Positions 24,356 through 32,485 of a DNA stretch of 53,188 nt are shown here, in pieces. The stretch is from the NCBI GenBank assembly GCA_937992175.1, contig CALKLF010000031.1, positions 1-53,188 of the forward strand. Reading direction: 5' to 3'. Source of the DNA: an uncultured Fimbriimonadales bacterium (lineage in GTDB: Bacteria > Armatimonadota > Fimbriimonadia > Fimbriimonadales > GBS-DC). The notes below the pieces were generated by a model, which was given only the letters and a program-made list of their open reading frames with translations, had not been told where the DNA came from and made no database searches. The position numbers were made by a program, and so were the translations under genes. The number at the start of each line of letters is the position of its first letter. Positions within the stretch are counted from its first letter, which is position 1.

Positions 24356-25393
24356 TTAGCCCTCCACGCGCCGTTTGCGCAGGTAAACCGCCACCATATA
24401 GAGAATTAACGCCGCCTGCACCACCACCGCGATTTCCTTGGGCGCGCCCGTTTCGGCATGCAGGTGATACGCTCCGCTGCGCAGCGCGCTCATCAGCCAC
24501 GCCGAGAGCAGCGCAAGCGCAGGATGATTGCCCGCCAGCAGCGCGACCGCAATCCCGTCGAAGCCGTATTCGCCTGGGAAGCCTTCAAAAAAGCGGTACT
24601 GCGTCCCGCAGACCTCGATCGCGCCTGCCAGTCCCGCCAGCGCGCCCGACAGGAGCATCGCTTCGACCATGCGCTGGGCAGTCGGGACGCCCGCCGCGTC
24701 GGCGGCGTCGCGATTTGCGCCCGTCGCGCGCGTCTCATAGCCCCACACGGTGCGATACAAGGTCAGCCACAGCCCCAGCGCAATCAACACCGCGATTCCC
24801 AGCCCCCAGCTCGCCTGCAGGAAGTCCTCGCGCAGCAGGGGCAGTCGGGCGGGGTCGGCAATCATGGCGGTCTGCGGCGCGTCGCCCGCGGGGTCTTTCA
24901 GCCGTTCCGTCACCAGCCAGTGCGTCAGGTACAGCGCGATGTAGTTGAACATAATCGTGGAGATGACTTCGTGCGCGCCGCGCCGCACCTTGAGCCACAC
25001 GGGAATGAACGCCCACAGTGCGCCCGCCATCGCCCCCGCCAGCAACGCCGTGGGTAGATGCATCCCGCTCGGTACGCCCTGCAGCGCGCCCGCCCACGCC
25101 GCCGCAAGCGCGCCAATCAACAGCTGCCCCGCCGCGCCGATATTAAACAGCCCCGCCTGCAACGCCACCGCCACCGCCAATCCCGTCAGCAGCAGCAGCG
25201 TCATATCGTGCAGCACGGCGTCCCACGCATCCTCGGGACCATAAGCGTCGGTGCGTGGGTAGCCAGTTGCGCCCTGAAGGATAATCTGAAAGCTTTCGCC
25301 CAGGGGCTTGCCTGCCGCCGCGATTAGCAAGGTTAGCGCAGTCAATACAATCGCCGCGCCCAGCAGCGCAGGCAGCACGCGCGTTCTCAACAT
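24356..25393 (-). CDS. ABC transporter permease, nucleoside type (NupP/YufP-like)
   Basis: 345 residues. Family features: an N-terminal helix with PLGESFQIILQGATG, then VALQAGLFNIGAAGQLLIGALAAAW (the subfamily's N-I-G-x-x-G-Q motif), RGAHEVISTIMFNYIALYL, and GAIEVCGTQYRFFEGFPGEYGFDGIAVALLAG. It should form the heterodimeric membrane channel with the downstream NupQ-like permease. The start is ATG 25393, with GTG 25396 one codon before as an alternative; neither has a good Shine-Dalgarno. The usual operon order (binding protein, ATPase, P, Q) is broken: upstream is a divergent broken Uma2 gene, so the ATPase must be encoded elsewhere or lost. Confidence 0.85.
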   Translation of the reverse strand: MLRTRVLPALLGAAIVLTALTLLIAAAGKPLGESFQIILQGATGYPRTDAYGPEDAWDAVLHDMTLLLLTGLAVAVALQAGLFNIGAAGQLLIGALAAAWAGALQGVPSGMHLPTALLAGAMAGALWAFIPVWLKVRRGAHEVISTIMFNYIALYLTHWLVTERLKDPAGDAPQTAMIADPARLPLLREDFLQASWGLGIAVLIALGLWLTLYRTVWGYETRATGANRDAADAAGVPTAQRMVEAMLLSGALAGLAGAIEVCGTQYRFFEGFPGEYGFDGIAVALLAGNHPALALLSAWLMSALRSGAYHLHAETGAPKEIAVVVQAALILYMVAVYLRKRRVEG

Positions 25394-25437
25394 CACGCGC
25401 TTCGTTCGCCGCGCCTGCGGAAACTCCTGCGCTTCGA

Positions 25438-25445
25438 GGTATACT
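25438..25445 (+). promoter_or_regulatory. Extended -10 of the Uma2 pseudogene
   Basis: GGTATACT ends 7 bases before ATG 25453. The core is near-palindromic, so the opposite strand (AGTATACC) could also serve the divergent permease gene. Confidence 0.4.
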
Positions 25446-25452
25446 GAAGCCG

Positions 25453-25935
25453 ATGTCTGTATCCGTCCCGTTGCCTGAGTCGACCGATCAAGAGCCTGCG
25501 GCGACGCACCCGTCGCTGCAGCGATTGCGCTTCACGCCGGAACAGTTCCATAAACTGGGCGCACTCGGCTTCTTTGACGACGACCAGAAATATGAACTGC
25601 TCTAGGAAGACATCTACCCGATGCCGCCCGAGGGACCAGAGCATTCTGCAGAGCGCACGCGCCTGATGTATCGCTTCGTGTCGCGCCAGACCAGCGCGTG
25701 GCATGTGCGCGTTGAAGCGCCCCTGCGGCTGGGCGACAGCGAGCCGATACCCGATATTGAAATTGTGCCCGGACGAGTCGAGGACTACGAAACCCACCAC
25801 CCCACGACGGCGCTGCTGGTGATTGAAGCCTCACACACTTCGCTGCCGAGAGACCGTACGCATAAGCTCGCCGTCTACGCGCAGGCAGGCATCCCCGAAT
25901 ACTGAATTGTGAACCTGTCAGGGCACACGGCTCCA
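25453..25935 (+). pseudogene. Uma2-family (DUF820) endonuclease-like gene, two in-frame stops
   Basis: The conserved frame begins MSVSVPLPEST and shows family signatures: RFTPEQFHKLGALGFFDDDQKYELL, then DIYPMPPEGPEH, PLRLGDSEPIPDIEIVPG, TALLVIEASHTSL, DRTHKLAVYAQAGIPEY and IVNLSGHT. It is interrupted by TAG at 25603-25605, where relatives continue into the (E/D)G(D/E) acidic region, and by TGA at 25903-25905, where relatives have Trp (GIPEYW). The rest of the C terminus is lost after about 25935. The -10 box survives. Both lesions are single-base changes, which suggests recent inactivation. TGA recoding is unlikely because neighbours use TGA as a normal stop. Confidence 0.75.
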
Positions 25936-26107
25936 CCTCAAGGCGCAGGAGCCGTGGCTTTCCCCGCTTTTTCAACCTCACCCCCCTCTCCGTAAGAGGT
26001 CAGAAAACTCGGCGGCTTGGGTGGCAAGGTTGTGCTGAGGCAGTGTTCCCTAATCAGACCCGAAGGATGGGGGGCAATGCCTCCAAACAATCAGGGTTGA
26101 CGAAGCA

Positions 26108-27760
26108 CTAAGTCGAGTCAGGTTGTTGCTCGCTTCGACTGCGCCACCACTGGATAAACCGCTTCGTCTCCGCCTCGCCCGCGCGCAAGCCGAGTCGCCC
26201 CCACCAGAAGGTCAGCAGAACAATCCAGCCCAGCGAATAGAGGGCATAGCGCCCGCCGCCGCCTGCGCCCAGCCACTCCTGATAGAGACCCCACCACGGG
26301 TGCAGGCGCAACAACCCACTCGCCAGCGCGTCCAGCATCGGAGCATGGAATAGCGCCCGATTAACAATCTGCACGACCCAGCTGCCAAACAGCAAGATGC
26401 CCAGTGCGACGAACAGCAACACGACGCCCTGCCCCGTTAACGATGCGCGCGTTTCGTAGTAGACGCGGGCGCGGCGCGTGTTGATGAAAAAGTCGTTGAA
26501 GTAGTCGCCCTGCAGGGGGGTGGGATAACGGCTCAGATAAGCCCAGCTCGCGCTGTAGATGGCTTGCGGCAGCACGGTCGCGCTGAGCCACACAGAGAGC
26601 GACCAGAGCAGCCACTTGCTGGGCGCAACCCACTGCCCCGCAGCCCAGCCCATCGCCAGATAAATTACGCCCGCCGAGAGCCACTGCAACGCCCACTGCC
26701 ACAGCAACCCTCCGAACGGATAGGGCAGCGCGAAACGCAGAGGCGCAGGGCGACGCGCCAGCGCAAAGTAGCCCGCCAGCGAGGCGACGCTCAGGTTCGC
26801 CAGCGCCGTCAGACAGAGCAGCACGAGCAACAATCGCTCAGCGGCGAGCGGACTGGTCGCGAACACCCGCGCCAACACGCCCGCATGCACGCCAATCACC
26901 AGCAACCAGAACGCCGCGCCGCCCCAGCGCATCAGCCGATACGCTGCCTCCGACCACCACTCGCGCCACTGCGCCGCCGCGAGCGCGCACCAGAGCATCC
27001 AGCCAAGCGCGCTTAGAACCCCACCAGCGACAGGAAGCAGTGGATACGCCGCCTCCTGAACCGCCGCCGTCAGGACGAACGGCGCGCCATACGGCGTCCA
27101 GAGCCATAACGGCAGGAACCACAGCGCGTGGGCGTTCGGAATCAGCCGTGCTAAGTAAGCCACCGCTGCTATACCCAGCAGAGCGATTCCGTGAAAGACA
27201 TGGAAACTCGTGAAGCGCACATTCAGCAGCGACGCTTCATCGGGCGCGTGGACGCCGCGCAACGAGTAGGCGTCTACTGCGGCGCTTAGCGCATACACCG
27301 CGAGCGCGAGCAACGCGCTTGCCAACCACATCCACGGCGTAACGCCGACCAGCAAGCATACCCACAACGCCGCTGGCGTCAGTGTCAGCATCGTCAACCC
27401 CGTCAGCGCGGTAATCGCCCCAATCCGCCCCAGTACGACGCCCAACGGATGCAACTCCGTCAGATACAGATCGACCAGTGTGCGCGTTTTGTAGACATCG
27501 CGCAGCACACGGTTCGCCAGCGGCGCAGCCACTACGAGCGGCAACCATGCGAAGACGCCCAGTGCCATCGCGCCGCTATAGCTCACCCCGAGCAGACGGT
27601 TTACCACCTCAGGCGCGCACGCCGCCAGAACCGCCAATCCGATACAGAAAACGCACCCCAGCCACAACACGGCAAGCGTCAACGCCCAATAACGGCGCGT
27701 GCGCACATAACGCCGGTACTCCAGCCAGAAAATCGTCGCTGCGCTTTGCAGAATCACCAC
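26108..27760 (-). CDS. Polytopic membrane protein, ABC-2 permease-like
   Basis: 550 residues with about 12 hydrophobic helices and very high Leu/Ala/Trp content. The N-terminal LEYRRYVRTRRYWALTLAVLW followed by NRVLRDVYKTRTLVDLYLTELHPLGVVLGR resembles ABC-2 permeases, in which an amphipathic helix precedes the first membrane span and (E/D)Kx(R/L)G-T-type loops follow. The start is one of three consecutive GTG codons (27763, 27760, 27757) that overlap the upstream stop as GTGGTGGTGA; 27760 is chosen for its 7-base spacing from GGAGG. It is the third gene of an overlapping operon. No ATPase is adjacent. The function is inferred only from membrane topology and context. Confidence 0.6.
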   Translation of the reverse strand: MVILQSAATIFWLEYRRYVRTRRYWALTLAVLWLGCVFCIGLAVLAACAPEVVNRLLGVSYSGAMALGVFAWLPLVVAAPLANRVLRDVYKTRTLVDLYLTELHPLGVVLGRIGAITALTGLTMLTLTPAALWVCLLVGVTPWMWLASALLALAVYALSAAVDAYSLRGVHAPDEASLLNVRFTSFHVFHGIALLGIAAVAYLARLIPNAHALWFLPLWLWTPYGAPFVLTAAVQEAAYPLLPVAGGVLSALGWMLWCALAAAQWREWWSEAAYRLMRWGGAAFWLLVIGVHAGVLARVFATSPLAAERLLLVLLCLTALANLSVASLAGYFALARRPAPLRFALPYPFGGLLWQWALQWLSAGVIYLAMGWAAGQWVAPSKWLLWSLSVWLSATVLPQAIYSASWAYLSRYPTPLQGDYFNDFFINTRRARVYYETRASLTGQGVVLLFVALGILLFGSWVVQIVNRALFHAPMLDALASGLLRLHPWWGLYQEWLGAGGGGRYALYSLGWIVLLTFWWGRLGLRAGEAETKRFIQWWRSRSEQQPDST

Positions 27761-28785
27761 CACGCACCCTCCTGCACCTTCAGCTCTGGCTCGGGCGCGT
27801 CCAACGCCCGTTGCAGGCGGCGCGCGGCGGCGGGCGCAAGCAACAGCGTCAGTCCAAAAGTCGCCAACGCCTGCGGAACGCCCCAGAGCGGATGCGGGAT
27901 GTACGCTGCCATCACCGTCGCCAACGGCGCAACTGCCATCGACGCCCAAAACATCGGATGCACCACCCACTGCCAGAAGGGAGCCTCGTTGAACCAGTCA
28001 ATCTGCTTATTCTGCTCCAGCGCGCTTACCGCCAATCCAGGTCCAAACAGCAAGCCGAGAATCGCGATGACCAGCAAGGTATATACCGCCGCCTGCCAGA
28101 GCAGCGTGGCGCGCTGCGCAACCAGAAACGGCATCAGCGTCTGCCACAGAACCCCCATCGCGACCAGGCACAGCCCAAACCGCACAAGCAACCCCACGCC
28201 CAGCCAGAACGACTCATACGCCGCCGTGGCAAGCGTAAGGAGAAACGGCGCGCCCCAGATGAGGTAGAGACGCAACGCGCCCCCCAGCGCATACACTGTG
28301 TAGGTTCCGTATAGCAAATCCCACCCGCTCAGGCGCGTCAGGCGCAGAAAGACCGAAGTGCCCTGCGCATGCTCGCGAGCGATCAAATTAATCTGCGAAG
28401 TGAAGCTGAGTGGCAGCAGGTTCAACAGCAAGAGAACCACCATCAACGGCGTCTTGTTGCCCCAAAAGGTAGCGAGGATGCTGCCCCCAGTCAGATAGTA
28501 GTAGCCAATGACCAGCAGCGCCAGACCATACAGCACGACGGCGCGTCGTCGATCGCTCGCGCGCCAAAACTCATGGTTGAGCGGCTTTACCTGGAGGCGT
28601 TGGGCGATTTCGGCGGCGAGTTCCCGCGCCCGTTCGTAGTCGCCCGCGCGCGTCGCCGCCTGCCACTGCCGATTGAGCGACTGAACCTGCGAGTCGGTTC
28701 CCGCGAGCCACTCCAGCGCGAGCATCCTTCGCAGCAGCCACACCGCCGCGTTTTCGGTAAAGTACCGCGTCCACCAGTCGCTCAC
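27754..28785 (-). CDS. Polytopic membrane protein, ABC-2 permease-like
   Basis: 343 residues. The GTG start at 28785 overlaps the upstream stop as GTGA. An N-terminal amphipathic part (SDWWTRYFTENAAVWLLRRML) is followed by a charged helical segment (about 25-75, VQSLNRQWQAATRAGDYERARELAAEIAQRL as consecutive coil) inserted before the first membrane span. Then come about eight helices, including LPLSFTSQINLIAREHAQGTSVFLRLTRLSGWDLLYG, which resembles the ABC-2 loop that docks on the ATPase. It probably dimerises with the next gene's product. No function is assigned. Confidence 0.6.
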   Translation of the reverse strand: MSDWWTRYFTENAAVWLLRRMLALEWLAGTDSQVQSLNRQWQAATRAGDYERARELAAEIAQRLQVKPLNHEFWRASDRRRAVVLYGLALLVIGYYYLTGGSILATFWGNKTPLMVVLLLLNLLPLSFTSQINLIAREHAQGTSVFLRLTRLSGWDLLYGTYTVYALGGALRLYLIWGAPFLLTLATAAYESFWLGVGLLVRFGLCLVAMGVLWQTLMPFLVAQRATLLWQAAVYTLLVIAILGLLFGPGLAVSALEQNKQIDWFNEAPFWQWVVHPMFWASMAVAPLATVMAAYIPHPLWGVPQALATFGLTLLLAPAAARRLQRALDAPEPELKVQEGAWW

Positions 28786-30509
28786 GGCGCGAAGACCCAC
28801 AGCGCGTTCACCTCCTGCATCGGCGCGTCGTTCAGCGTCGCCAACGGCGCGCCGCGTCGGTCGTAAAACGCCTGAACCCAGATGTAGTCGGCGGGGTTCT
28901 CGCGGACAATCGTCGCTGTCGCTGCCTGACCTGGGAGGAGTCGGGCGCGCCGCCAGAGCAGGGCAGGCTCCTCTATCCATGTGAAGCGAGCGAACACCTG
29001 CACGCCGTTCAACGGCTGGTTGCTCAGGTTGCGCATGAACAGCGCGTCTCCCTGCCTGCGGACTTCGAGGCGCGGCGGGTCGTCGACAAAGCGGATGAAG
29101 CAGACGCCGACACGCGTGCGGGCGTGACATCGAATCTCGACTGCAGGCGATGCGCCCTGATAGCGCGTTTGCACAGCTGCGTCTGGCGCGGCGGCGAACT
29201 CCAGCAACACCGCGCTGTCAGGCAGTCGGAGCGTATGGCGTCCCGACCCCAACGAGGCGTAGCCATAACCGATCTCCATGCCGTCGCCCGCCTCGCCAGG
29301 GTAAAGCCGCGTCAGCACTGCTGGCTCAAGCGTATCCGCGCGTGGAGGGAACACAAAAATTGCTCCCGATACCAGCAAGGTCAACGCGCTGAGCGGCGCA
29401 AACACGCTTGCCAGCCTGCGCCGACGCCGCAGCTGCGCCATGAGACCCCACACCAGCGCAGCATAGGCGACCAGCGCAACCGTCCCCGCTATTGTCTGAG
29501 CATAGCGCGTGCGTTGCTGCACCAGACTCACCGCCCCGTCGAACCGCTGGCTCAATCGTTCGCTCGGAAACGCGCTGCTGAGGGCGATAATCTCAAACAT
29601 TTCAGACAGCCCGTTCCAGTTCCGCCATCGGGGCTGTTCCAGATTGCCCATAAACAAATAAAGGCTACCCAGCCCCACCCGTCGCCAGTATAAAACGGGG
29701 CGACTCGCCTCGTCATGCGCGACCGCATGCCAGTCTTCTGTGTCAGCAGCGAGGGAAGCCAGTCCTGAGGGACTCGCAGCGAACTGGATCGTCGGCAAGA
29801 GGTTCGCGATGGGCAGCGCATTAATAGACGGTCCGAAGGAGCCGACGGAGATAACCAACGAGCCGCCCGCAACGAGCCACTGTTGCAACGCTCGCCACTG
29901 GGCTGCCGAGAGCGTCTCCGCGCCGCCCACCAGCGCAATCATCGGCAACTCCAGCAACGGCTGCAATTCGTCGGGTAACTCCGCTGGGCGGCAATAGTAG
30001 ACTTTGAACTGTGGACGGTCGGCGGCTGTGCCGAGCGACGCTTTGGAAGCGAACCGTGTCTGTTGGCGATTGAGCTGCTCCAGCCCCCCGATTATATCTC
30101 CGACGACGACAATCGGCACACGCAGCTGAAGCGGCAGAGGTAATTCGTAGCTCTGTTGCTCGCCATCTTCGCCGTGCCACTCCAAACGCGGCGCGCGGAA
30201 GCGCATCGGCATGGCTGAGCGCCGGACGGTCGCGACGCTCAGATAAATGCGCTTGCGGGCGTTGGCGGCTAAGTCCAGAGGATACATCTGCACGCCGCGC
30301 ACAGGGTCGCGCAGTATCAGCGCGCCGCGTGTGTTGCTTCCACGCCGCTCGAGGTCGACGATGTACACTGCGCGGTACCCCATCGCTTCGTCGTCAAGCA
30401 ACGGACGCAAGTTGATGCGCGTCTGCGCCGCCCCAAGCGTATTCCCCACAAGCGTCAGCACGAGAACCCATCCCCAGCGCACGGAGGGAATTTTCGCCTC
30501 GTTTTGCAA
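28782..30509 (-). CDS. Membrane-anchored protein with a GATase-like domain, unknown function
   Basis: 575 residues. A signal or anchor helix (WGWVLVLTLVGNTLGAAQ) is followed by a beta-rich domain (about 30-130) and a Rossmann-like segment similar to the class I glutamine-amidotransferase-like domains in GldG/DUF4350-type proteins (VPIVVVGDI, LPMIALVGGAETLSAAQWRALQQWL, GGSLVISVGSFGPS). No catalytic Cys is evident. Two helices follow (TIAGTVALVAYAALVWGLM and LSALTLLVSGAIFVFPP), then a C-terminal beta domain ending WVFAP. The TTG start at 30509 is uncertain: AAGGAGG is only 1 base away and no better start is in frame. It is the first gene of the three-gene overlapping operon. Confidence 0.55.
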   Translation of the reverse strand: MQNEAKIPSVRWGWVLVLTLVGNTLGAAQTRINLRPLLDDEAMGYRAVYIVDLERRGSNTRGALILRDPVRGVQMYPLDLAANARKRIYLSVATVRRSAMPMRFRAPRLEWHGEDGEQQSYELPLPLQLRVPIVVVGDIIGGLEQLNRQQTRFASKASLGTAADRPQFKVYYCRPAELPDELQPLLELPMIALVGGAETLSAAQWRALQQWLVAGGSLVISVGSFGPSINALPIANLLPTIQFAASPSGLASLAADTEDWHAVAHDEASRPVLYWRRVGLGSLYLFMGNLEQPRWRNWNGLSEMFEIIALSSAFPSERLSQRFDGAVSLVQQRTRYAQTIAGTVALVAYAALVWGLMAQLRRRRRLASVFAPLSALTLLVSGAIFVFPPRADTLEPAVLTRLYPGEAGDGMEIGYGYASLGSGRHTLRLPDSAVLLEFAAAPDAAVQTRYQGASPAVEIRCHARTRVGVCFIRFVDDPPRLEVRRQGDALFMRNLSNQPLNGVQVFARFTWIEEPALLWRRARLLPGQAATATIVRENPADYIWVQAFYDRRGAPLATLNDAPMQEVNALWVFAP

Positions 30510-30573
30510 ACCTCCTTCGGACAGCTTGGATAGTTTGAAATGTTATGTCGTCCCCGAAACGGGGAACGCGCCT

Positions 30574-30602
30574 CTGGTGCGACGGCATTCCTGCCGTCGC
30601 AC
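30574..30602. repeat. GCGACGGCATTCCTGCCGTCGC palindrome, copy 1
   Basis: TGCGACGGCA, TTCC, TGCCGTCGCA is a near-perfect stem. A copy in inverse orientation is at 31020-31048. Confidence 0.7.
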
Positions 30603-30713
30603 AGTTCAACGACGATGGTGGGGACGCTCTTGTACCGATAAAAACAGTTTCCCGCTTAGGGGGTTATGCCTCAAAGGTTAAACTGTCTTCTTTGCCAGCT
30701 GTTCTTGTTCCCA

Positions 30714-30838
30714 CCTCCCGACCTCCCCCGTGAACGGGGGAGGCGTGGCGGCTGCCTGCGCGTGCGCTCCCTCCCCGCTTGCGTGGAGGGTTGGGGTAGG
30801 GGCGGCAGCTTCGGCAGGCGTCAAGGTAAAAAGGGACG
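30714..30838. repeat. 125-bp dispersed repeat, copy A
   Basis: It contains hairpins CCTCCCCCGTGAACGGGGGAGG-type and CTCCCTCCCC...GGAGGG, then GGTTGGGGTAGGGGCGGC and GGCGTCAAGG...AAAAAGGGA. It aligns over its whole length with 42140-42260, roughly 80-85% identical by eye, in the same orientation. Confidence 0.75.
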
Positions 30839-30890
30839 CTTTCTTTGTGGGGCTTAAATGCATCGCGGTTGAAATTATCCTTAAATCGCG

Positions 30891-30978
30891 GGGTGCGTCG
30901 CGGACGCGCCCCTACATGTTTAGGCGTGTGGCATACGCAGCGTGTCACCCCTCTTAGGGGCGTGTCCGCGACGCACCC
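30891..30978. repeat. 24-bp inverted repeat
   Basis: The arms at 30891-30914 (starting GGGTGCGTCGCGGACGCG) and 30955-30978 (ending CCGCGACGCACCC) are reverse complements with one mismatch, around a 40-base loop. Confidence 0.75.
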
Positions 30979-31019
30979 TACGCGAAGCGGACGATTTTAT
31001 GTGGGAAGGGCTTGTTAGC

Positions 31020-31048
31020 ATGCGACAGCAGGAATGCCGTCGCACCAG
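31020..31048. repeat. GCGACGGCATTCCTGCCGTCGC palindrome, copy 2 (inverted)
   Basis: GCGACAGCAGGAATGCCGTCGC reads, on the minus strand, like copy 1 at 30574-30602 with one change. The flanking CTGG is shared, so the two copies bracket the cluster as an inverted repeat. Confidence 0.7.
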
Positions 31049-31057
31049 GTGAATAAG

Positions 31058-32347
31058 TTACCTACTACTCAAAAATTCCACCGCCCGCTGCAACACGGGG
31101 TCAGCAGACTGTCGAAACATTTCGCGCGTGAGCTCCACCTCAATATCGGGCTTCACACCTGCGCCCTCGATGCGGTTCTTGCGCGCCGTCTCGTAGTCCG
31201 CCAGCACGCACTGCAGGTAGCCCCCATGCGGCAGCTGCACGATTTTGGAGGGCAACGCCTTGCCGGGCGTGGGGCGTCCGATAATCACGGCGCGTTTCGA
31301 CTCCTGCAAGCCCGCCGCCAGAATCTCCGCTGTAGAGACCGAGAACTCGTCCACCAGCACCACCACAGACTTGCGGTAGTTGGGATTCTGCGGATAGGCG
31401 ACGATGCCGAATGTGCCGTCGCGCAGGCGCATAACGCCCAGCGTCGTCTCGCGTTGCACCAAATACCCCATCACGCCGCCTGCCATTAGTCCGATGCCGC
31501 CGATGTTCTCGCGCAGGTCGATAATCAGCCCGTCGGTGTTCGCTAACTCGCGCAGGCGCTTTGGCAACTCGCGCATCACAGGCGGGAAGAAGGCGTTGAA
31601 CGAGAGGTAGCCGATGTTGCCAGGCAGGATTCGGCTCTCAATCCGTACAGGGATTTCGGGCAGGAAGCCGAGCTGCACGCGCTCGCCCCGCGCCGCATTG
31701 CGCGTGAGCGATACCGTATGTTCCTTGCCCTCTAAATCGCGGTAGCGGATGCGCGCTTCACTGCCCCTGCGCCCACTCAAAAACGCCCGAAACGCCAGAT
31801 ACGCCTCGAACCGCTCCTCCACAGGAGGCAAGTTGCGTTCACGGATGCGTTTGAGGAGCAGTTCTGTGTCTATATCGTCGATCTGGAGTATCTGCGCGCC
31901 TGCGGGGACGCCCATCCGCGCCGCAGGCGAGCCTGCGCGCACGCGCGTCACGACGGGGCGACCTTCCACCAGCTGCACAGTTAGCCCTGTCTCGCCGTCA
32001 GAAAGCCGAGTGCGCGCCTCCTCCTGCGCCACGAACGCGCCGGGCGGGATTACCCCGAAATGCGACTGCTTCAACTCGCCCAGCATCTGGTTCAGCACGG
32101 CGTAGAACTCGTCGTCGGTCTTCGCTTCGCGGGCTTTCGGTTCATATTGCGCCCGCACCGCGTTCCAATCCACGCCGCCCAGTTTGGGATCATAGTGCGA
32201 GCGTTGCACCTCCTCCCACACGAACTGGAACACCTCCTGCCGTTGTGCCTCGCTGAGCCGTTGGCTATTGGCGCAGGAGGCAAGCGCAAGCAAGGGCAGC
32301 AGCAGCAACGCTCTACGGAGCCATCCGTTTCGAGCCAGTGGTTTCAT
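31058..32347 (-). CDS. S41-family (C-terminal processing) peptidase, lipoprotein
   Basis: 429 residues. The N terminus (MKPLARNGWLRRALLLLPLLALASC) ends in a lipobox, so the protein is probably anchored to a membrane on the outer face. Residues about 120-190 resemble a PDZ domain (VTRVRAGSPAARMGVPAGAQIL). The protease core follows: IGYLSFNAFF, DGLIIDLRENIGG, VVLVDEFSVSTAEILAAGLQESKRAVIIG with the nucleophile Ser in the S-x-S-T-A-E stretch, and the general-base Lys in TPGKALP. Tail processing or quality-control proteolysis is likely. Start 32347 has a GGTATACC box 7 bases upstream; the longer frame to 32386 runs into the tRNA promoter. Divergent from tRNA-Leu. Confidence 0.9.
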   Translation of the reverse strand: MKPLARNGWLRRALLLLPLLALASCANSQRLSEAQRQEVFQFVWEEVQRSHYDPKLGGVDWNAVRAQYEPKAREAKTDDEFYAVLNQMLGELKQSHFGVIPPGAFVAQEEARTRLSDGETGLTVQLVEGRPVVTRVRAGSPAARMGVPAGAQILQIDDIDTELLLKRIRERNLPPVEERFEAYLAFRAFLSGRRGSEARIRYRDLEGKEHTVSLTRNAARGERVQLGFLPEIPVRIESRILPGNIGYLSFNAFFPPVMRELPKRLRELANTDGLIIDLRENIGGIGLMAGGVMGYLVQRETTLGVMRLRDGTFGIVAYPQNPNYRKSVVVLVDEFSVSTAEILAAGLQESKRAVIIGRPTPGKALPSKIVQLPHGGYLQCVLADYETARKNRIEGAGVKPDIEVELTREMFRQSADPVLQRAVEFLSSR

Positions 32348-32354
32348 CGGGAAA

Positions 32355-32362
32355 GGTATACC
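32355..32362 (-). promoter_or_regulatory. Extended -10 of the S41 peptidase gene
   Basis: The minus strand reads GGTATACC, ending 7 bases before ATG 32347. It is itself palindromic. Confidence 0.4.
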
Positions 32363-32368
32363 CGATAG

Positions 32369-32376
32369 GGTATAAT
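32369..32376 (+). promoter_or_regulatory. Extended -10 of tRNA-Leu
   Basis: GGTATAAT ends 10 bases before the mature tRNA 5' end, consistent with initiation a few bases upstream of the RNase P site. This supports the box as a real promoter element in this genome. Confidence 0.65.
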
Positions 32377-32386
32377 TGCTGTCCAA

Positions 32387-32475
32387 GCCGGAGTGGCGGA
32401 ACGGGTAGACGCGCCGGTCTCAAAAATCGGTCTGGGGCGACTCAGGTGTGGGTTCGAGTCCCACCTCCGGCACCA
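32387..32475 (+). tRNA. tRNA-Leu(CAA)
   Basis: Acceptor stem GCCGGAG (32387-32393) pairs with CTCCGGC (32465-32471), followed by discriminator A and an encoded CCA (32473-32475). The D-arm region GCGGAACGGGTAGACGCGC is typical of Leu. The anticodon stem CCGGT/ATCGG encloses loop CTCAAAA, anticodon CAA. The long variable arm (CTGGGGCGACTCAG) marks a class II tRNA. The T-arm GTGGGTTCGAGTCCCAC is perfect. It decodes UUG. Confidence 0.95.
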
Positions 32476-32485
32476 GAATTCCGTA

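Larger units (their letters stand above)
30510..31057. other. 548-base intergenic region, repeat cluster
   Basis: No coding signal on either strand. It contains several palindromic repeat types listed separately and nothing like a tRNA or a recognised regulatory RNA. It separates two minus-strand units and should hold the promoter of the membrane-protein operon, but I find no clear GGTAYAMT box for it. Confidence 0.6.

Noticed and set aside
25453-25935. TGA read as tryptophan (altered genetic code) in the Uma2 gene
   Set aside because: TGA ends many neighbouring genes (thiL, accD, trpC, hisI operon), and a TAG also interrupts the same frame.
25936-26107. Gene in the gap after the Uma2 remnant
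   Set aside because: Frames are short and interrupted; the sequence contains only a CCTCACCCCCCTCTCC-type repeat fragment and no start signals.
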